NCBI GenBank assembly: GCA_946803715.1
Contig: CAMPET010000096.1
Span: 49,589-72,805 of the forward strand
Length of the DNA: 23,217 nucleotides
Reading direction: 5' to 3'
Origin: Beroe ovata
Lineage: Eukaryota > Ctenophora > Nuda > Beroida > Beroidae
The translations under genes were made by a program, and so were the position numbers. The notes below the pieces were generated by a model. That model was not told the DNA's origin. It worked only from the letters and a program-made list of their open reading frames with translations, and ran no database searches. Shown here in pieces: positions 10,101-19,799 of this stretch; position 1 is the stretch's first letter; each line of letters opens with the position of its first letter.

Positions 10101-10636
10101 GCTGGGTAGACAAGCAGAAAGTCTTACAACGTTCAATTTGGCACACCCTGATAAGGACCGATGCTGTATTATTGAAAGCCGAGACCCAGCGATGCGATCT
10201 CCATGATAGTCTAATTTGGCGCGCGCGCACCCATTCGACAGAACGAACATGGGGATGGATAGTGCGCGCCAGAGCTAGTAACGCGCGCCGGGGCAAACAA
10301 CTACGATTTCAAACTTTTTTAGTATTCTATCCGCCGCGCGTGCCATATATAAGGGTTTTTGAAGATAAATTTTATCACTGGAATGTCCGGACCTCTTAAA
10401 TTTTGCACAGTTTAATCAATGACCCAGTCCCCCCATGTAATGACCAAATAACAACATTTCCTATCCATTTGAGTGAACTAACCGGATTCTTGCTCCCATA
10501 GAAGAGAATGGACTTGTTTAGGTCATCAACTGTCTTGATCTGTTGTTCATACAGTTCTCTTATCTTCTTCGTGTACATCTGTTCCAAGTACATGATGTCG
10601 CATGCATTCTCCGTGAACAAGATGATATCCCCTCGC
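7138..10636 (-). CDS. Unrecognised multi-exon gene, 3' part (11 exons joined in frame)
   Basis: I do not recognise this protein. Reading the minus strand, exons are 10636-10483, 9742-9535, 9441-9323, 9208-9052, 8963-8833, 8744-8669, 8418-8356, 8217-8043, 7940-7729, 7563-7400 and 7278-7138, ending in TGA. Every junction is GT-AG and phases agree throughout, giving about 532 residues. The first exon is helical (LEQMYTKKIRELYEQQIKTV). Next come an acidic proline-rich stretch (PEMAEPPEDEEQFEGP), a charged helical part (KTAEEWNKMGNFVNSVNAYR) and a low-complexity Pro/Arg/Gly-rich region encoded by 8217-7729. The C-terminal exon (VYVGELYGSVETDKG to DETF) looks more ordered. No signal peptide or membrane segment was seen. 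The 9742 acceptor was chosen for phase; a TAG acceptor 17 bp upstream breaks it. The composition suggests a large, partly disordered scaffold or cytoskeletal protein, but function is unknown. Confidence 0.75.
8093..8106. repeat. Palindrome GTCTCCATGGAGAC within a coding exon
   Basis: A 14-bp perfect palindrome (18 bp, CCGTCTCCATGGAGACGG, at 8091-8108). It also fits the degenerate X-box pattern, but it lies in coding sequence (encoding part of PRLHGDG), so a regulatory role is doubtful. Confidence 0.5.
10165..10345. repeat. GC-rich dispersed repeat in the 740-bp intron
   Basis: Within the largest intron of the minus-strand gene, CG-alternating blocks (GGCGCGCGCGC, GCGCGCC, ACGCGCGCC, GCCGCGCG) stand out from AT-rich surroundings. 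The lead-in GAAAGCCGAGACCCAGCGATG resembles GAAAGCTGAGATCAGTGATG at 17882, so this is probably another member of the 17880-18550 repeat family. Confidence 0.45.
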
Positions 10637-10905
10637 CTGAAATAATGAGGAATTGTTAGTCCTGAGTTGGTTAGAAAGTCCTGGTTTTGCAACACTGCAA
10701 TCATCAACTCCATGACATTCACAGTGGAAAGCAACTTGCAAATGGAAATAGTAACATGACGTGACTCTTGCAGAAGCAACGGTTTAATTTCCATGCTACT
10801 TCAGGTACCAGGGAAATCTGCGTGTGTGAGTGGCTTACAGCAACCTAATAATGATGGGCTGCAACAGCTAGTCAGATGCTACCCCAGTAATAACCTAATA
10901 ATGAC

Positions 10906-10959
10906 CTACACAGGAACATTCGAATTGTGTCCACTCTTCCGACGTCCATCATCATATCC
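10906..10959 (-). CDS. Possible upstream exon of the unrecognised gene
   Basis: A 54-nt stretch reading DMMMDVGRVDTIRMFLCR, flanked by GCAAG on the acceptor side and GTCATT as a weak donor. Its phase fits the next exon at 10636 exactly, which is the main support. The weak donor and short length keep confidence low. Confidence 0.3.
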   Translation of the reverse strand, partial: GYDDGRRKSGHNSNVPV

Positions 10960-11091
10960 CTTGCATTTGCAGAAATAGTACATATCCAGATACAGTGATT
11001 AATTGCATCCCATAGACACTCTGTAGATGTTACATATTGAAACATTGGTGCGAAAAACCAGAATTGTACCATGGTTGTTTGTATCTGTGAC

Positions 11092-11103
11092 TGTGTCTGT
11101 GTA

Positions 11104-11176
<73 letters not shown>

Positions 11177-11232
11177 GNGTGTGTGTGTGTGTGTCTGTGT
11201 GTCTGTGTGTGTGTCTGTGTCTGTGTCTGTGC
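11092..11232. repeat. Long TG microsatellite with an unresolved base
   Basis: About 140 bp of (TG)n with CTGTG variants at both ends and an N at 11178. The true length is probably not captured. Confidence 0.9.
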
Positions 11233-11724
11233 ATCTAAGTAGTGTTAAGCACAGTCAACAACGCGGTATATTCATGCGGAAGAAACTGTGTGCCAGATTT
11301 GACTGCGATTCATACACACACAAACACAAAGAGAACATGTGTTTTGATACCGGCACAAGATCCAGTCACTTACATGAATAATTCATTTCATGCTGATACG
11401 AGGCAGTCAAAACAACCGATATTACAAAGTACAACCGATATAACAAAGTAGATGTGATCAAAGCAACTTGTCTGGCACGTGTTTAGACACAGTGTAGCCG
11501 ATTGACAAGGGACTAACACGTTGGTCCGAGAGTTTCAATCAAATAATGGGCCATGGTCTTAGAGATGATGAACAAAACATTGGTATCTTCATCACATTAA
11601 CAATGTGGATAAGCAATGTGGATATCTATCCAGTCATAAAACTGTTATTAGGTGGTCCTGGATATGGGGGACAGTGGAAATCTCAGGGAGAGAAGGGGGC
11701 TTCACCCTAATCTACACTCCTTAC

Positions 11725-11833
11725 ACGCGCACTAATTGGGGCAGGTAATCGGGAAATAAATGTGAAGGTTCCAGAACGATTAATCACGACAACCAAATGT
11801 CTCAGCGGTGAACGGGCCAATTTCATTTGACCT
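11725..11833 (-). CDS. Probable upstream exon, gene assignment uncertain
   Basis: Minus-strand exon after a good acceptor (CTGCTTTGCAG) and ending at a consensus-like donor (GTAAGG). The open frame reads MKLARSPLRHLVVVINRSG followed by TFTFISRLPAPISAR, which looks like folded beta-rich protein. It joins in phase with the candidate exon at 12068-12010. It could belong to the unrecognised minus-strand gene, but the exons between it and 10959 were not resolved. Confidence 0.45.
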
Positions 11834-12009
11834 CTGCAAAGCAGGCGCATCGAAATGACATTAATACCAACAGACATTGTCAGACAACACTCAATAGTCA
11901 ACACGGTCAACAGACAACATTCAACAAACAGCGACACATGAAGATAGGTGGCTCTACTACTGGATAAGCTCATTGAAATCAGTAGCTGGATATAGAGCAA
12001 TTGATGTAC

Positions 12010-12068
12010 CTGGTAAGAAATGTCTTTGGAACGGGAACAAAGTGTCCATAGAGAGTGCCTGATGCGTT
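12010..12068 (-). CDS. Possible small exon upstream of 11833
   Basis: 59 nt between CCTTCAG and GTACAT. All three frames are open, so the frame rests on its phase match to the 11833 exon, giving NASGTLYGHFVPVPKTFLT. A longer reading from an ATG at 12096 is also open. Weak evidence. Confidence 0.3.
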
Positions 12069-13302
12069 CTGAAGGAACATGTTTGTCAGCAAACATTTCA
12101 ACAAAATGATGTAGTAACTAACAAATCACTTACTTAGTAACTTAATAATAAAGTTGATCAAGTAATTTGTTAATAATTTCCTGTACTCGTTACATGTCTA
12201 TGGATGGGAATAATAGATTTGTACTGCTATTTTACATTGTTTTTATACACGTTTTTCTCCCAGAATGACAATAGGTATCAACTGTTACGCGCGCGCGTGT
12301 CGCTGCCAAAAGGTGTTTTGTGTGTGTATGCGTTTGTGTGAGACAAAAGAGGTATTATAAAAACCAAGAGTTAAATTGTTTATTTTTCACAATCCCAGAG
12401 GTTTTTCTGGTCTCTCAGTTATAAGATAGAAATAGCAATAGTTGTAGACTACGTGCAACAGCAGCCTTATTTTACAATTCGCGTTATGCTGCTTGCCATA
12501 ATGTTTTCTCAGCGAATATTGCGACTATTTTTACAGTTATTACTTTATTAATCAATCAAAAGCCTAGAATGTCTGTTTTTAGGCATGCTGTTTTATCAAT
12601 AACGTCATTGATCTTCGTTACACGCAAAACTTGCGCTTTTTGCGGAACCGTGCGTTCTTGCGTTCGGCGTTCGTGTGTCTATATGTGTGCGTGTGCGTGT
12701 GTTTGCGTGTGTTTGTTTGTTTTAAAGTGAGGAGCGACAGCATGGCTACATAATTTATGATCATATATTCATTGTACTAAGTAGCATAGTGTAAAAACGC
12801 ATCACCAGATTAAAACATACACACAGTTTTAAATCTTGTGGTTTTTCGATGTTTAATAACACTGAATTATAGCCGATGATCGTGTATCGGTTATTTTAGT
12901 CATCTGCACGTGGGCTACGTGATAAATCAGGCTCATCATGGAATCATGAAATGTGTAGTTTGGGATTTGAAAACGGATCAGAGGAAAGCTTTAAGTTGAT
13001 CAATTCATTGATGCATCAGAAATTGACACTTGATTCATCCAAGAGATTGAAGTAAATACTATAGTATTGACTATAGTTGACTCACATTTAACTAGGACAC
13101 GTGAGAAGAATTATTTTATATCAACCTCATTATGTTAGTGGAGTTAAAGAAATTTAAATTGTAACAATTACAATTACTGTGAGTTACTTTTTTTCCAGAA
13201 AGAAACACTTGTTTTATAATCCGTGGAAAAGGACTGTTGTGACGCCAAGGAGATGGGTGTAAAACCTCACGGACGCAGCGTGTCTACTTGTGCAACAGCT
13301 GC
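12069..13302. other. AT-rich stretch, presumed intron, no exon recognised
   Basis: AT-rich sequence with a TG-rich patch at about 12672-12722. If the ATG exon at 14063 belongs to the downstream minus-strand gene, this would be intron. I see no convincing coding frame. Confidence 0.4.
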
Positions 13303-13371
13303 AGTGAGAGCAGTGATCTTGGGAACTGGATGATTGGGGTCTAGGGAAGAGTCACAAATGGTTTGAATCAC
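13303..13371 (-). CDS. Possible small exon
   Basis: An acceptor (CTCTTCCCTAG) is followed by 69 open nucleotides and GTAGAC. One frame reads PNHPVPKITALTAAVAQ. Its start phase does not match the ATG exon at 13875 directly, so another exon would be needed between them. Low confidence. Confidence 0.25.
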
Positions 13372-13874
13372 GTGACAGCTTCTATTCAAATTCAAAACCT
13401 CGCCCTACAAATATCCACAAATATTGATAAAGAGGATTTGAGAGAAAAACAATAGATTTGATTCGAAGGGCAACGCCCTGATCTTGTACGTCTTAGTCAG
13501 TGCATACAAAGAGCACGGCTCAACGCGTTGAAATATGTTAAATATCCAAGCTTCACACGATCATGTTTTATACGGTGTGATTGAGTGTGTGACACAATTA
13601 TTTGAACTATCGCCGATCACTTTTAGCGGCTGTTGTTATGAGCATATTATAGTGAGAGGGATCAGGGAGATATGCAATACATGCATGGAATGAATCGCTT
13701 CTGATACGATCTTGATAAACATGTCTCATTAAACATGTCTTATTATAAACTACTGATTCTATTATGACGGCACGGTGATTTAACCAACTTATCAAACACC
13801 AGAAATGAAACGAATTCCGTCGTCAAAAGACAGTTAACTCCAGAATGAGCAGATATCTAACCTCTTCCATCTAC

Positions 13875-14063
13875 CTGTTTACTGAGATGCTGGTGTAAAT
13901 GATACTGATACTCGCGTTGTCTGTGTTTGTGCAGCAAGGCGGCAGCAAAGTGTCTGTGTCTGTGTATCGCATTCACCACCCTGCTCCTTACGGATACTAT
14001 CTCCTTTAAACTGATCTTATTTGTGCTGAGGTAGCGAATCTTACGCTTCTTGGGATTAGACAT
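13875..14063 (-). CDS. Possible first coding exon of the unrecognised minus-strand gene
   Basis: ATG at 14063 opens 63 codons ending in CAG before a GTAGAT donor. The N-terminus is strongly basic (MSNPKKRKIRYLSTNKISLK), like a nuclear-localisation or nucleic-acid-binding tail. His/Arg-rich helices follow (HRHRHFAAALLHKHRQREYQ). In-frame stops precede the ATG. It is the only convincing start-type exon upstream of the 10636-7138 exon series on this strand, so I propose it as that gene's start, without proof of linkage. Confidence 0.45.
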
Positions 14064-16639
14064 GAGGGCGCCACTCGTCTATAACTCCGTGTAGAAAACA
14101 ACTTTTCCACAGAGTAGAATTCCCACGCTGGTCTCTTTTGATAGACTCCTTCACGAAACAGTCGGGAAGGCTTATTACCACAGAGCAGTGATATGGGTCT
14201 TGGAACTGTTCCCGTAAAGTGACACTTGGCAAGTCAAACTATGTCGATTGTAGACTGTCTTTTCGCTGATGCTGAGTAGCAAACAACCGCAATGGCACAC
14301 ACTATGAGTAATGAGTAGGTAAAGGGTCTCGTGAGACCGCTCACTGTTGTCTGTAGTCTATGACAGAATGACTTCAAAACACGCCCTCAGATTGGTAGTC
14401 CTTATGACAAGGTCATCATGACATGGTCATTATAATTTCACCTTCAACAACTGAACGAAAAGCAAGAGACCGCGCTGTGATATTGTGACTTGTATCCCTC
14501 TTCAATTACCACTTCTATTTCTCGCCCTCCTATTGGCTGCCCTATGTCACGTGGTATATTAATGTGCCCCTGCCATTAGAAAGTAATCTGGATAAATCGT
14601 ACAAAAGTGGAAAGAAGGGGAATCACATGCATTTTAGTGTATTATTGATATCTGTAGAGCTGTAGGAGGGAACGACAGTTTGGTTAGGAGTAGGAGGATA
14701 ACAGGAGTTAGCATCTTGTTTCTGTTATAGTACTAGATTTATTGCGATAATATGCCACTTTGCCACATGGCTTGTTTCTCAAGGCCGGATTTAATTGAAT
14801 TACAAGTTTAAACCCTCGCTGAGCATTTGTCTCTCGCTTATGTCATGGCAATGTGGTTGTCATGGCGACAGTGGTATGTATACAAAGTGTAGGAAGCGCG
14901 TAGTCATGGTTTATAGTATTACAAATTCTCTCACGCGCCGCACCAATAATATGGGTCTGCAGGTGGCAACAACAGGTGGCACATAAAGACACCCAGACTG
15001 CCAAAACACCCATGACCTTATAAACTATCGTGATTTATATATCAGTGACGCGCATCATCACTATCACTGATGTACAGTATTAGAGATAGCATGCAGGTAG
15101 TATTTTAGGTTGTTATATAGCATTTCAGTGACGAAACAAGCAAGCAATATCGGCAATAGGAAACAAGCTCTTTCCATGCAACATGGGAAGGATATAGGAA
15201 ACCCATATAATCTCGCATAATATCATCAGGTTAACGCTGGGGGCCAGGGATGTAAGTGGTGTATTGGGTTTCATTATAATTTTTGCTGGAACCATTATAG
15301 AGTGTTTGGGCATGTTTCCAATGAGATGAATCATAGCATCTCAGTTTCTAGCAATACATAATATCATCAAGAGAGTTTATCAATCGATATATTGATAAGG
15401 CAGACGACTAGAAGCTTTTAACGAGCACGATTCGCTCATACGAAGACTGCATCATGAGCTGCTGTAATAAAGTGGCTGAGTCATAGGTCAGTCATTAGTC
15501 AGGTGCTAACAGACGAAAACCTAAACCCAAGTGAAGACTTTCCGGGCGGTTAAACCCCCGTGAATCTACAGCTTGCCAGGACACCACAAGGCTATTGGCT
15601 GCTATTTAGATTAGAATGAACACGTGCAGTAAGCAAAACTGTAACTTATTGTTACAAAAAAAGAGTTCAGTGGAAGCGGGATGTTCAGAACAGCAACTTC
15701 AAACCATCACAACTTTTATCTAGATGAATTTCATGTCTTTATGAAACATGATCCGCGATTTGAACATGGTTTGTGTGACCGTGTTTAAACTGTTTCCAAC
15801 ACACGCATCATCACAGTGTGATGTCATCCTTGTTCAGAGCCTCATCTTACTCCATGAAACACCCTCGGCCCTAAGGAAATCTACTACATAAGGCTGCGTG
15901 GGAGGGTCAAGTGACCCATATGAATCAGTTGGTGCTGGATAAGTTCATTGATCAGTTTGTCATAAATCTCGTTTTATCAACTCTTACTATTACTTCTTTT
16001 CCTGATTTTTGATCCAAAAGACGGGCCAGATTTCAACGCATCTAGAACACTGTAGTTTCATGACCATGAAATTAATATGAATACTACTATACATCACCAC
16101 GAACAGTTTGAAATATCGTGACACGTTTTACAGTCGCTCATTCATGTTATTGGATGGATATTAAATGAGTTGTATGCAGGAACACCGCGAAAATAAGCCT
16201 ATCATGGACACTGTACCTATATATTATTACTTTTCATTCTGCTTTACAGCCCACTGATGTGTATACCTATGTCTGTGTGGTCGCGCAGTGACACAGTGGC
16301 AATCAAGCTGCTGCGCACAACGAGTTTTTAACAAGCAAACACTTACGCTAGTGATAGCAAGCATCATCCAGCAATAGATATATAGTATAAAACTCACACA
16401 CACACAGTGAAAACATGACGAGAACAGTTAAAGTATGCGAATAGCTGAACTGATACATGATAACACAGTTATGATAGGTGTACATATTACCAATCAGATA
16501 CTTGATGGTCGTTGAGAGTTACCGAATAATTATGAGACATGTTTAATGTTTATAGACATAATTGAGGTGTCATGAAGCTAATGGAGCAGCAAGCATATTA
16601 CACATATGCTGTTGAGTAGCTTAAATGCAAGGATGTTCT
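14064..16639. other. Long stretch without a recognised gene
   Basis: Expected to contain the upstream region of the 14063 exon and, further right, the 3' flank of the next minus-strand gene. ATTAAA on the minus strand at 16542-16547 could be that gene's poly(A) signal. An X-box-like site lies at 14856-14869. Small palindromes occur (TTATCAAT/ATTGATAA, 15377-15398). No open frame is persuasive. Confidence 0.4.
14856..14869. promoter_or_regulatory. X-box-like motif upstream of the 14063 exon
   Basis: GTTGTCATGGCGAC matches the RFX X-box pattern RYYNYY-AT-RRNRAC. It is about 790 bp upstream of the putative minus-strand start codon. The pattern is degenerate enough to occur by chance several times in this window, so evidence is weak. 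Confidence 0.25.
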
Positions 16640-16672
16640 TCACTTCCTTGTCATCAATAAAAGTGAGTTACT
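16640..16672 (-). CDS. Possible terminal exon of a second minus-strand gene
   Basis: After a good acceptor (TGGACCTTCTCAG) the phase-0 frame gives SNSLLLMTRK and then TGA. It would finish the exon at 17144-16998 in frame. A minus-strand ATTAAA about 95 bp further on could be the poly(A) signal. Very short, hence tentative. Confidence 0.3.
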   Translation of the reverse strand, partial: SNSLLLMTRK

Positions 16673-16832
16673 CTGAGAAGGTCCAATATAAAATGATTTG
16701 TGTCAATACAAATAGGAGGTTGTAGAGGCATGATACTCAATGTCACATGCTGAACAAAGTCCACATGAAAAAAACATGAGAGTATCCATCGTCTCCCAAG
16801 TATTTTTATAAAAATCAAAAGTAAGCACCGAA

Positions 16833-16918
16833 GGAAAATAGGAAAAATACATCCTAAATAATAGGAAAATAGGAAAAATAGGAAAAATACATCCTAAAAA
16901 AGGAAAAATACATCCTAA
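16833..16918. repeat. 17-bp minisatellite in an intron
   Basis: Three exact copies of GGAAAAATACATCCTAA start at 16841, 16881 and 16902, separated by shorter GGAAAATA units. It lies in the putative intron between 16672 and 16998. Confidence 0.85.
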
Positions 16919-16997
16919 TACTTTGTGTGTAGTCATAAAATAATGTACACATTTTATAGCAGGTGTCATATCACATGTAATCAGGAGCTAGACTTAC

Positions 16998-17144
16998 CTT
17001 TACTTGTGTATTGTAAGAAGGAATAGATCCATGTCCTGCCTCTGGTATTAGTATAACACCATCCTCTCTGCAGACCCCATAGCCCTGGGAAAGTGGTGAC
17101 AGATATGCCTGCATTTCCACACTCCCGGGGTCCTTCACATATAG
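16998..17144 (-). CDS. Well-supported exon of an unrecognised gene
   Basis: A 147-nt minus-strand exon with a strong acceptor (TTTGTTTTTAG) and a consensus donor (AAG/GTAAGTC), open in phase 0 for 49 residues. It contains LYVKDPGSVEMQAYLSP and DGVILIPEAGHGSIP, which read like folded protein with beta strands. I do not recognise the family. It may join 18756-18693 upstream and 16672-16640 downstream, both phase-compatible. An alternative is that it is an upstream exon of the gene ending at 7138; its opening LYV...GSVE loosely echoes the last exon of that gene (VYVGELYGSVE), probably by chance. Confidence 0.6.
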
Positions 17145-17880
17145 CTAAAAACAAACACTTTACTTTAGGGCGAACATTTAGATAATGTTACATGTTTCCA
17201 CTGATTGGGCTTCTAGATTTCCTTAGATATGTTTTACCAAACATTTGCATAATTATTTAGTGACAGGATGGAATACTGAGGGACACTGTGTTAAAGTGAT
17301 TTAAGTGGGTCCCAATCCCCAGCGACCATTCTCCTGATGCTTTTGGACTATTCTACACCTCCTTTATAACAACCACAGTGTCTTTGTTGACTAAGCGCGT
17401 AACAAAGATCAATTGCTGCATTACTTGAAAATAACAATAATCCTAACATAACTATGACTGTCAGCTGGCCAGCAGTAGGAAAATCCAAAAATCAGTGCCA
17501 TATTTGTGGTCTTTAGGCATGAAGTTTTTGATGAGTAGATCATAAAGTATAATAATTTTCTTCCTGAATTCTGTAGACAGTCTAAGAGCACAATTACAAA
17601 TGAGTCAACACACTGTTGATACTATAGAACTGCAACATAAACAAAGGAAAAAGATGCAGATCTATATTGAAGATATTGACATATTTGACTCTTGACTTGT
17701 ACCAGAACACTGAAACAGTCGTTGTGAGTGAATTAAAAACCGTTTCAGTGCAGTGTGACATAGTGAGGAACACCATCCTCAGTTTCTCAAATTTGAATAT
17801 CATATAAAGAGGTGATATAAAGTTTTGAACTGAACATTACTACTTTATTGCGAACATTGCAATTGATGACTGCAATCATT
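17145..17880. other. Presumed intron sequence, no exon recognised
   Basis: AT-rich sequence between the 17144 exon and the GC-rich repeat block. The minus-strand open frame at 17594-17803 is low-complexity and unsupported. Confidence 0.4.
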
Positions 17881-18066
17881 TCGAAAGCTGAGATCAGTGA
17901 TGATTTGTCACAGCCACGCACGCGTTGTCGGCCGATGATAGACCCTGTCGAGAATTTCGTTTTGCGCGCGCGCGTTTTTTATCTTCGCCGCGCAGTACAA
18001 CTGCAGCGTGTGCTCACCTCGCGCACCGGCCTTTCTTTGTGAATTAAAATGTCGTAGCATAGGAAG

Positions 18067-18084
18067 GCGCGGCGCGCGCCGCGC
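18067..18084. repeat. 18-bp perfect CG palindrome
   Basis: GCGCGGCGCGCGCCGCGC is self-complementary. It is part of the GC-rich block. Confidence 0.85.
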
Positions 18085-18186
18085 AAGATCAAGATAGCGT
18101 TTGATATGAACGTCATGGCGTCATACAATTTGATATTTTGATAACCTCATGCCATCATACCATGATTGCCGGATGTTATATTGTTC

Positions 18187-18277
18187 ATGTTATCTGTCCA
18201 CTGTTTCTTGCGCGCGGCGCGCGCGCCTTCGATGAAGGCGCGCGCGCTGCGCGCAAGAAACAGTGGACAGATAACAT
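18187..18277. repeat. 44-bp-arm near-perfect hairpin
   Basis: Left arm 18187-18230 begins ATGTTATCTGTCCACTG and right arm 18234-18277 ends CAGTGGACAGATAACAT. They pair over 44 positions around the 3-nt loop GAT. The single mismatch (G at 18216 against T at 18248) would be a G-U wobble in RNA. The arm centres are CG-alternating. The outer GCCGGATGTTAT at 18168-18179 is also complementary to ATAACATCCGGC at 18271-18282, so a second pairing register exists. Confidence 0.9.
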
Positions 18278-18333
18278 CCGGCAACATACTGACGCACGTG
18301 CAGTTGTCAGATGTTACATTGTTACCTGACCTT

Positions 18334-18363
18334 TTTCTCGCGCGCGCTGCCGCGCGCGAGAAA
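18334..18363. repeat. 13-bp-arm perfect CG hairpin
   Basis: TTTCTCGCGCGCG (18334-18346) pairs exactly with CGCGCGCGAGAAA (18351-18363) around CTGC. Its left flank (AGATGTTACATTGTTACCTGAC) is a diverged copy of the left flank of the larger hairpin. Confidence 0.85.
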
Positions 18364-18692
18364 TGTGCACACGTTGCGCGCCCCTGTTCTACTCAGTGAA
18401 CTGAAAAGTCGTAGAAAGGAGACGCGCAGCGCGCGCGGAGTATTTGGGTCACGCAGCGCGGGAACAGCGAGAAACAGAGGTCTGATAAAATCTGACAACA
18501 CGTGCAGTACAACAATACAACATTTAAATGAACATAATTGATATTTGATAATACTTTTTGCGCCATCAAGGCCATGTTACATGTTCGACAAAATAAACTA
18601 TCTAACACTACTGAGTACTGACACACTCCGGCTCCCAGCTTATGCTTGCTAAGTTATAGGTAGATAGAAGGTATATTTGACTTTAGCTTTAC

Positions 18693-18756
18693 TATGGTTG
18701 AGGACATGGGCTCAACCACATCGTAGCATTCAATCTTGATCTTCTGAGGCTGTTCC
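18693..18756 (-). CDS. Possible exon upstream of 17144
   Basis: A minus-strand stretch after GGATTTAACAG reading EQPQKIKIECYDVVEPMSST and then ATA before GTAAAG. It ends in phase 0, compatible with the 17144 exon; the intron between them would hold the GC-rich foldback block. Read through, the same frame ends at a TAA a few codons later, so it could alternatively be a terminal exon. Confidence 0.35.
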
Positions 18757-19615
18757 CTGTTAAATCCGCAAACTCATTCCCCGATCAAGATCAATTAGTT
18801 CTTTGATGACTGCCAGGCACTATGTGTCCCACGGTGAGGAACAAACACCAGTACTCCTTCCCTTCATCAACACATGTTGTGTGCCCCTTCTTATATCATC
18901 TTAATTTATAGGCCTCGGATTAGCAACAATTTTCGAACAACTTTTGGTCTTGTTCACGACCTTATTGATTTAGTAAACCATCTAAAATCTAACTCATACA
19001 ATACGTTTTTAACAATATCTAATTATTCTATAGTATGCTTTGTATTTTAAATTATTACCATTTTAAATCGCTCTCATGGGACCTACCAGCCTCTTACAAC
19101 CCCATGACAAATCTATAAACTACCATATTTCAAAATATTTGTTGATTATTGATGTAAAAATAAAATTTCCTTTTACTGAAAAATTTCCTTTTACTATATT
19201 CATTCATTTCTTCTGAACTGGAGGCGGAAATTTGAGTCTTTGTCGTACTCGTACATACTATATAGTGCAGGACAGAAGTACACAACAGCCTTTTTTGTCA
19301 GTTCATTGTTAATCTAAGCAGGATTCAGTTCTTCAGTTGCCTTGTTTTGCAAGTTCTATAATAGTTCTATTAAATCACTTACAGATTGATGCCAAGTGAG
19401 AATAGATCATCACTTTTGAGTATATGGTTATATCTGGATATGTCAACTCAGTTGAATACACACTTGAATGACCTGACTTCAAAGTTAATTTCAGAATATT
19501 CAATGCAGAATATTCAATTCAAATGTTGAAAATTGAATCTTCAGGAGATGATAACCATATTTCAATATTTGCTCCAAATTAGTGAATAAGTTCAGTGTTT
19601 TCATCTGGACTTAAG
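18757..19615. other. Intergenic or 5' region of the exchange-factor gene
   Basis: AT-rich sequence lying between a minus-strand candidate exon and the first exons of the plus-strand gene. The start codon and any N-terminal exons of that gene should be here or further left, but I could not identify them. Confidence 0.4.
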
Positions 19616-19699
19616 GAATCCAATGATTGGAACAGACATATGGAACACTCTACTACAAAAGCTTCAAGAGCCATAGATCAGATTGCAAAGTTTAATGAG
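19616..19699 (+). CDS. Possible exon just before the DH domain
   Basis: 84 nt open in phase 0, reading SNDWNRHMEHSTTKASRAID and then QIAKFNE. It is phase-compatible with the first DH exon at 19800 and helical in character. The acceptor (TTAAG) and donor (GTTTTT) are both weak, so it may not be used. Confidence 0.4.
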
Positions 19700-19799
19700 G
19701 TTTTTTCTTTTCTCTAATGCATCTGTGTTATTGAAATGATATTTGATTTGCATCCAATTTTTCATTTACGCAATTCTGTAAACCATTTGCCTTTCTCAG

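Larger units (their letters stand above)
17880..18550. mobile_element. GC-rich compound foldback repeat, candidate non-autonomous element
   Basis: Blocks of alternating CG stand out from AT-rich flanks. Contents are an 18-bp perfect palindrome at 18067-18084, a 44-bp-arm hairpin at 18187-18277 and a 13-bp-arm hairpin at 18334-18363. A diverged direct duplication pairs GTGAATTAAAATGTCGTAG (18039) with GTGAACTGAAAAGTCGTAG (18396). GCACGTG...GTTGTCAGA near 18293 returns inverted at about 18490. No open frame is credible as a protein. A related copy appears at 10165-10345. The exact ends and target duplication were not found. Confidence 0.5.

Noticed and set aside
10872-11242. Open frames of repeated His/Thr or Cys/Val
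   Set aside because: They are translations of the TG/CA microsatellite. Only the short non-repetitive part near 10906-10959 is kept, as a tentative exon.
15377-15398. Small palindrome TTATCAAT/ATTGATAA
   Set aside because: 8-bp AT-rich arms are expected by chance several times in a window this size.
16703-16969. 88-codon minus-strand open frame rich in Phe/Tyr
   Set aside because: Largely a translation of the 17-bp AT-rich minisatellite, and it lies in a likely intron.
17848-18541. Arg/Ala-rich open frames on both strands in the GC-rich block
   Set aside because: They result from alternating CG sequence without stops; frames overlap each other and have no protein-like pattern.
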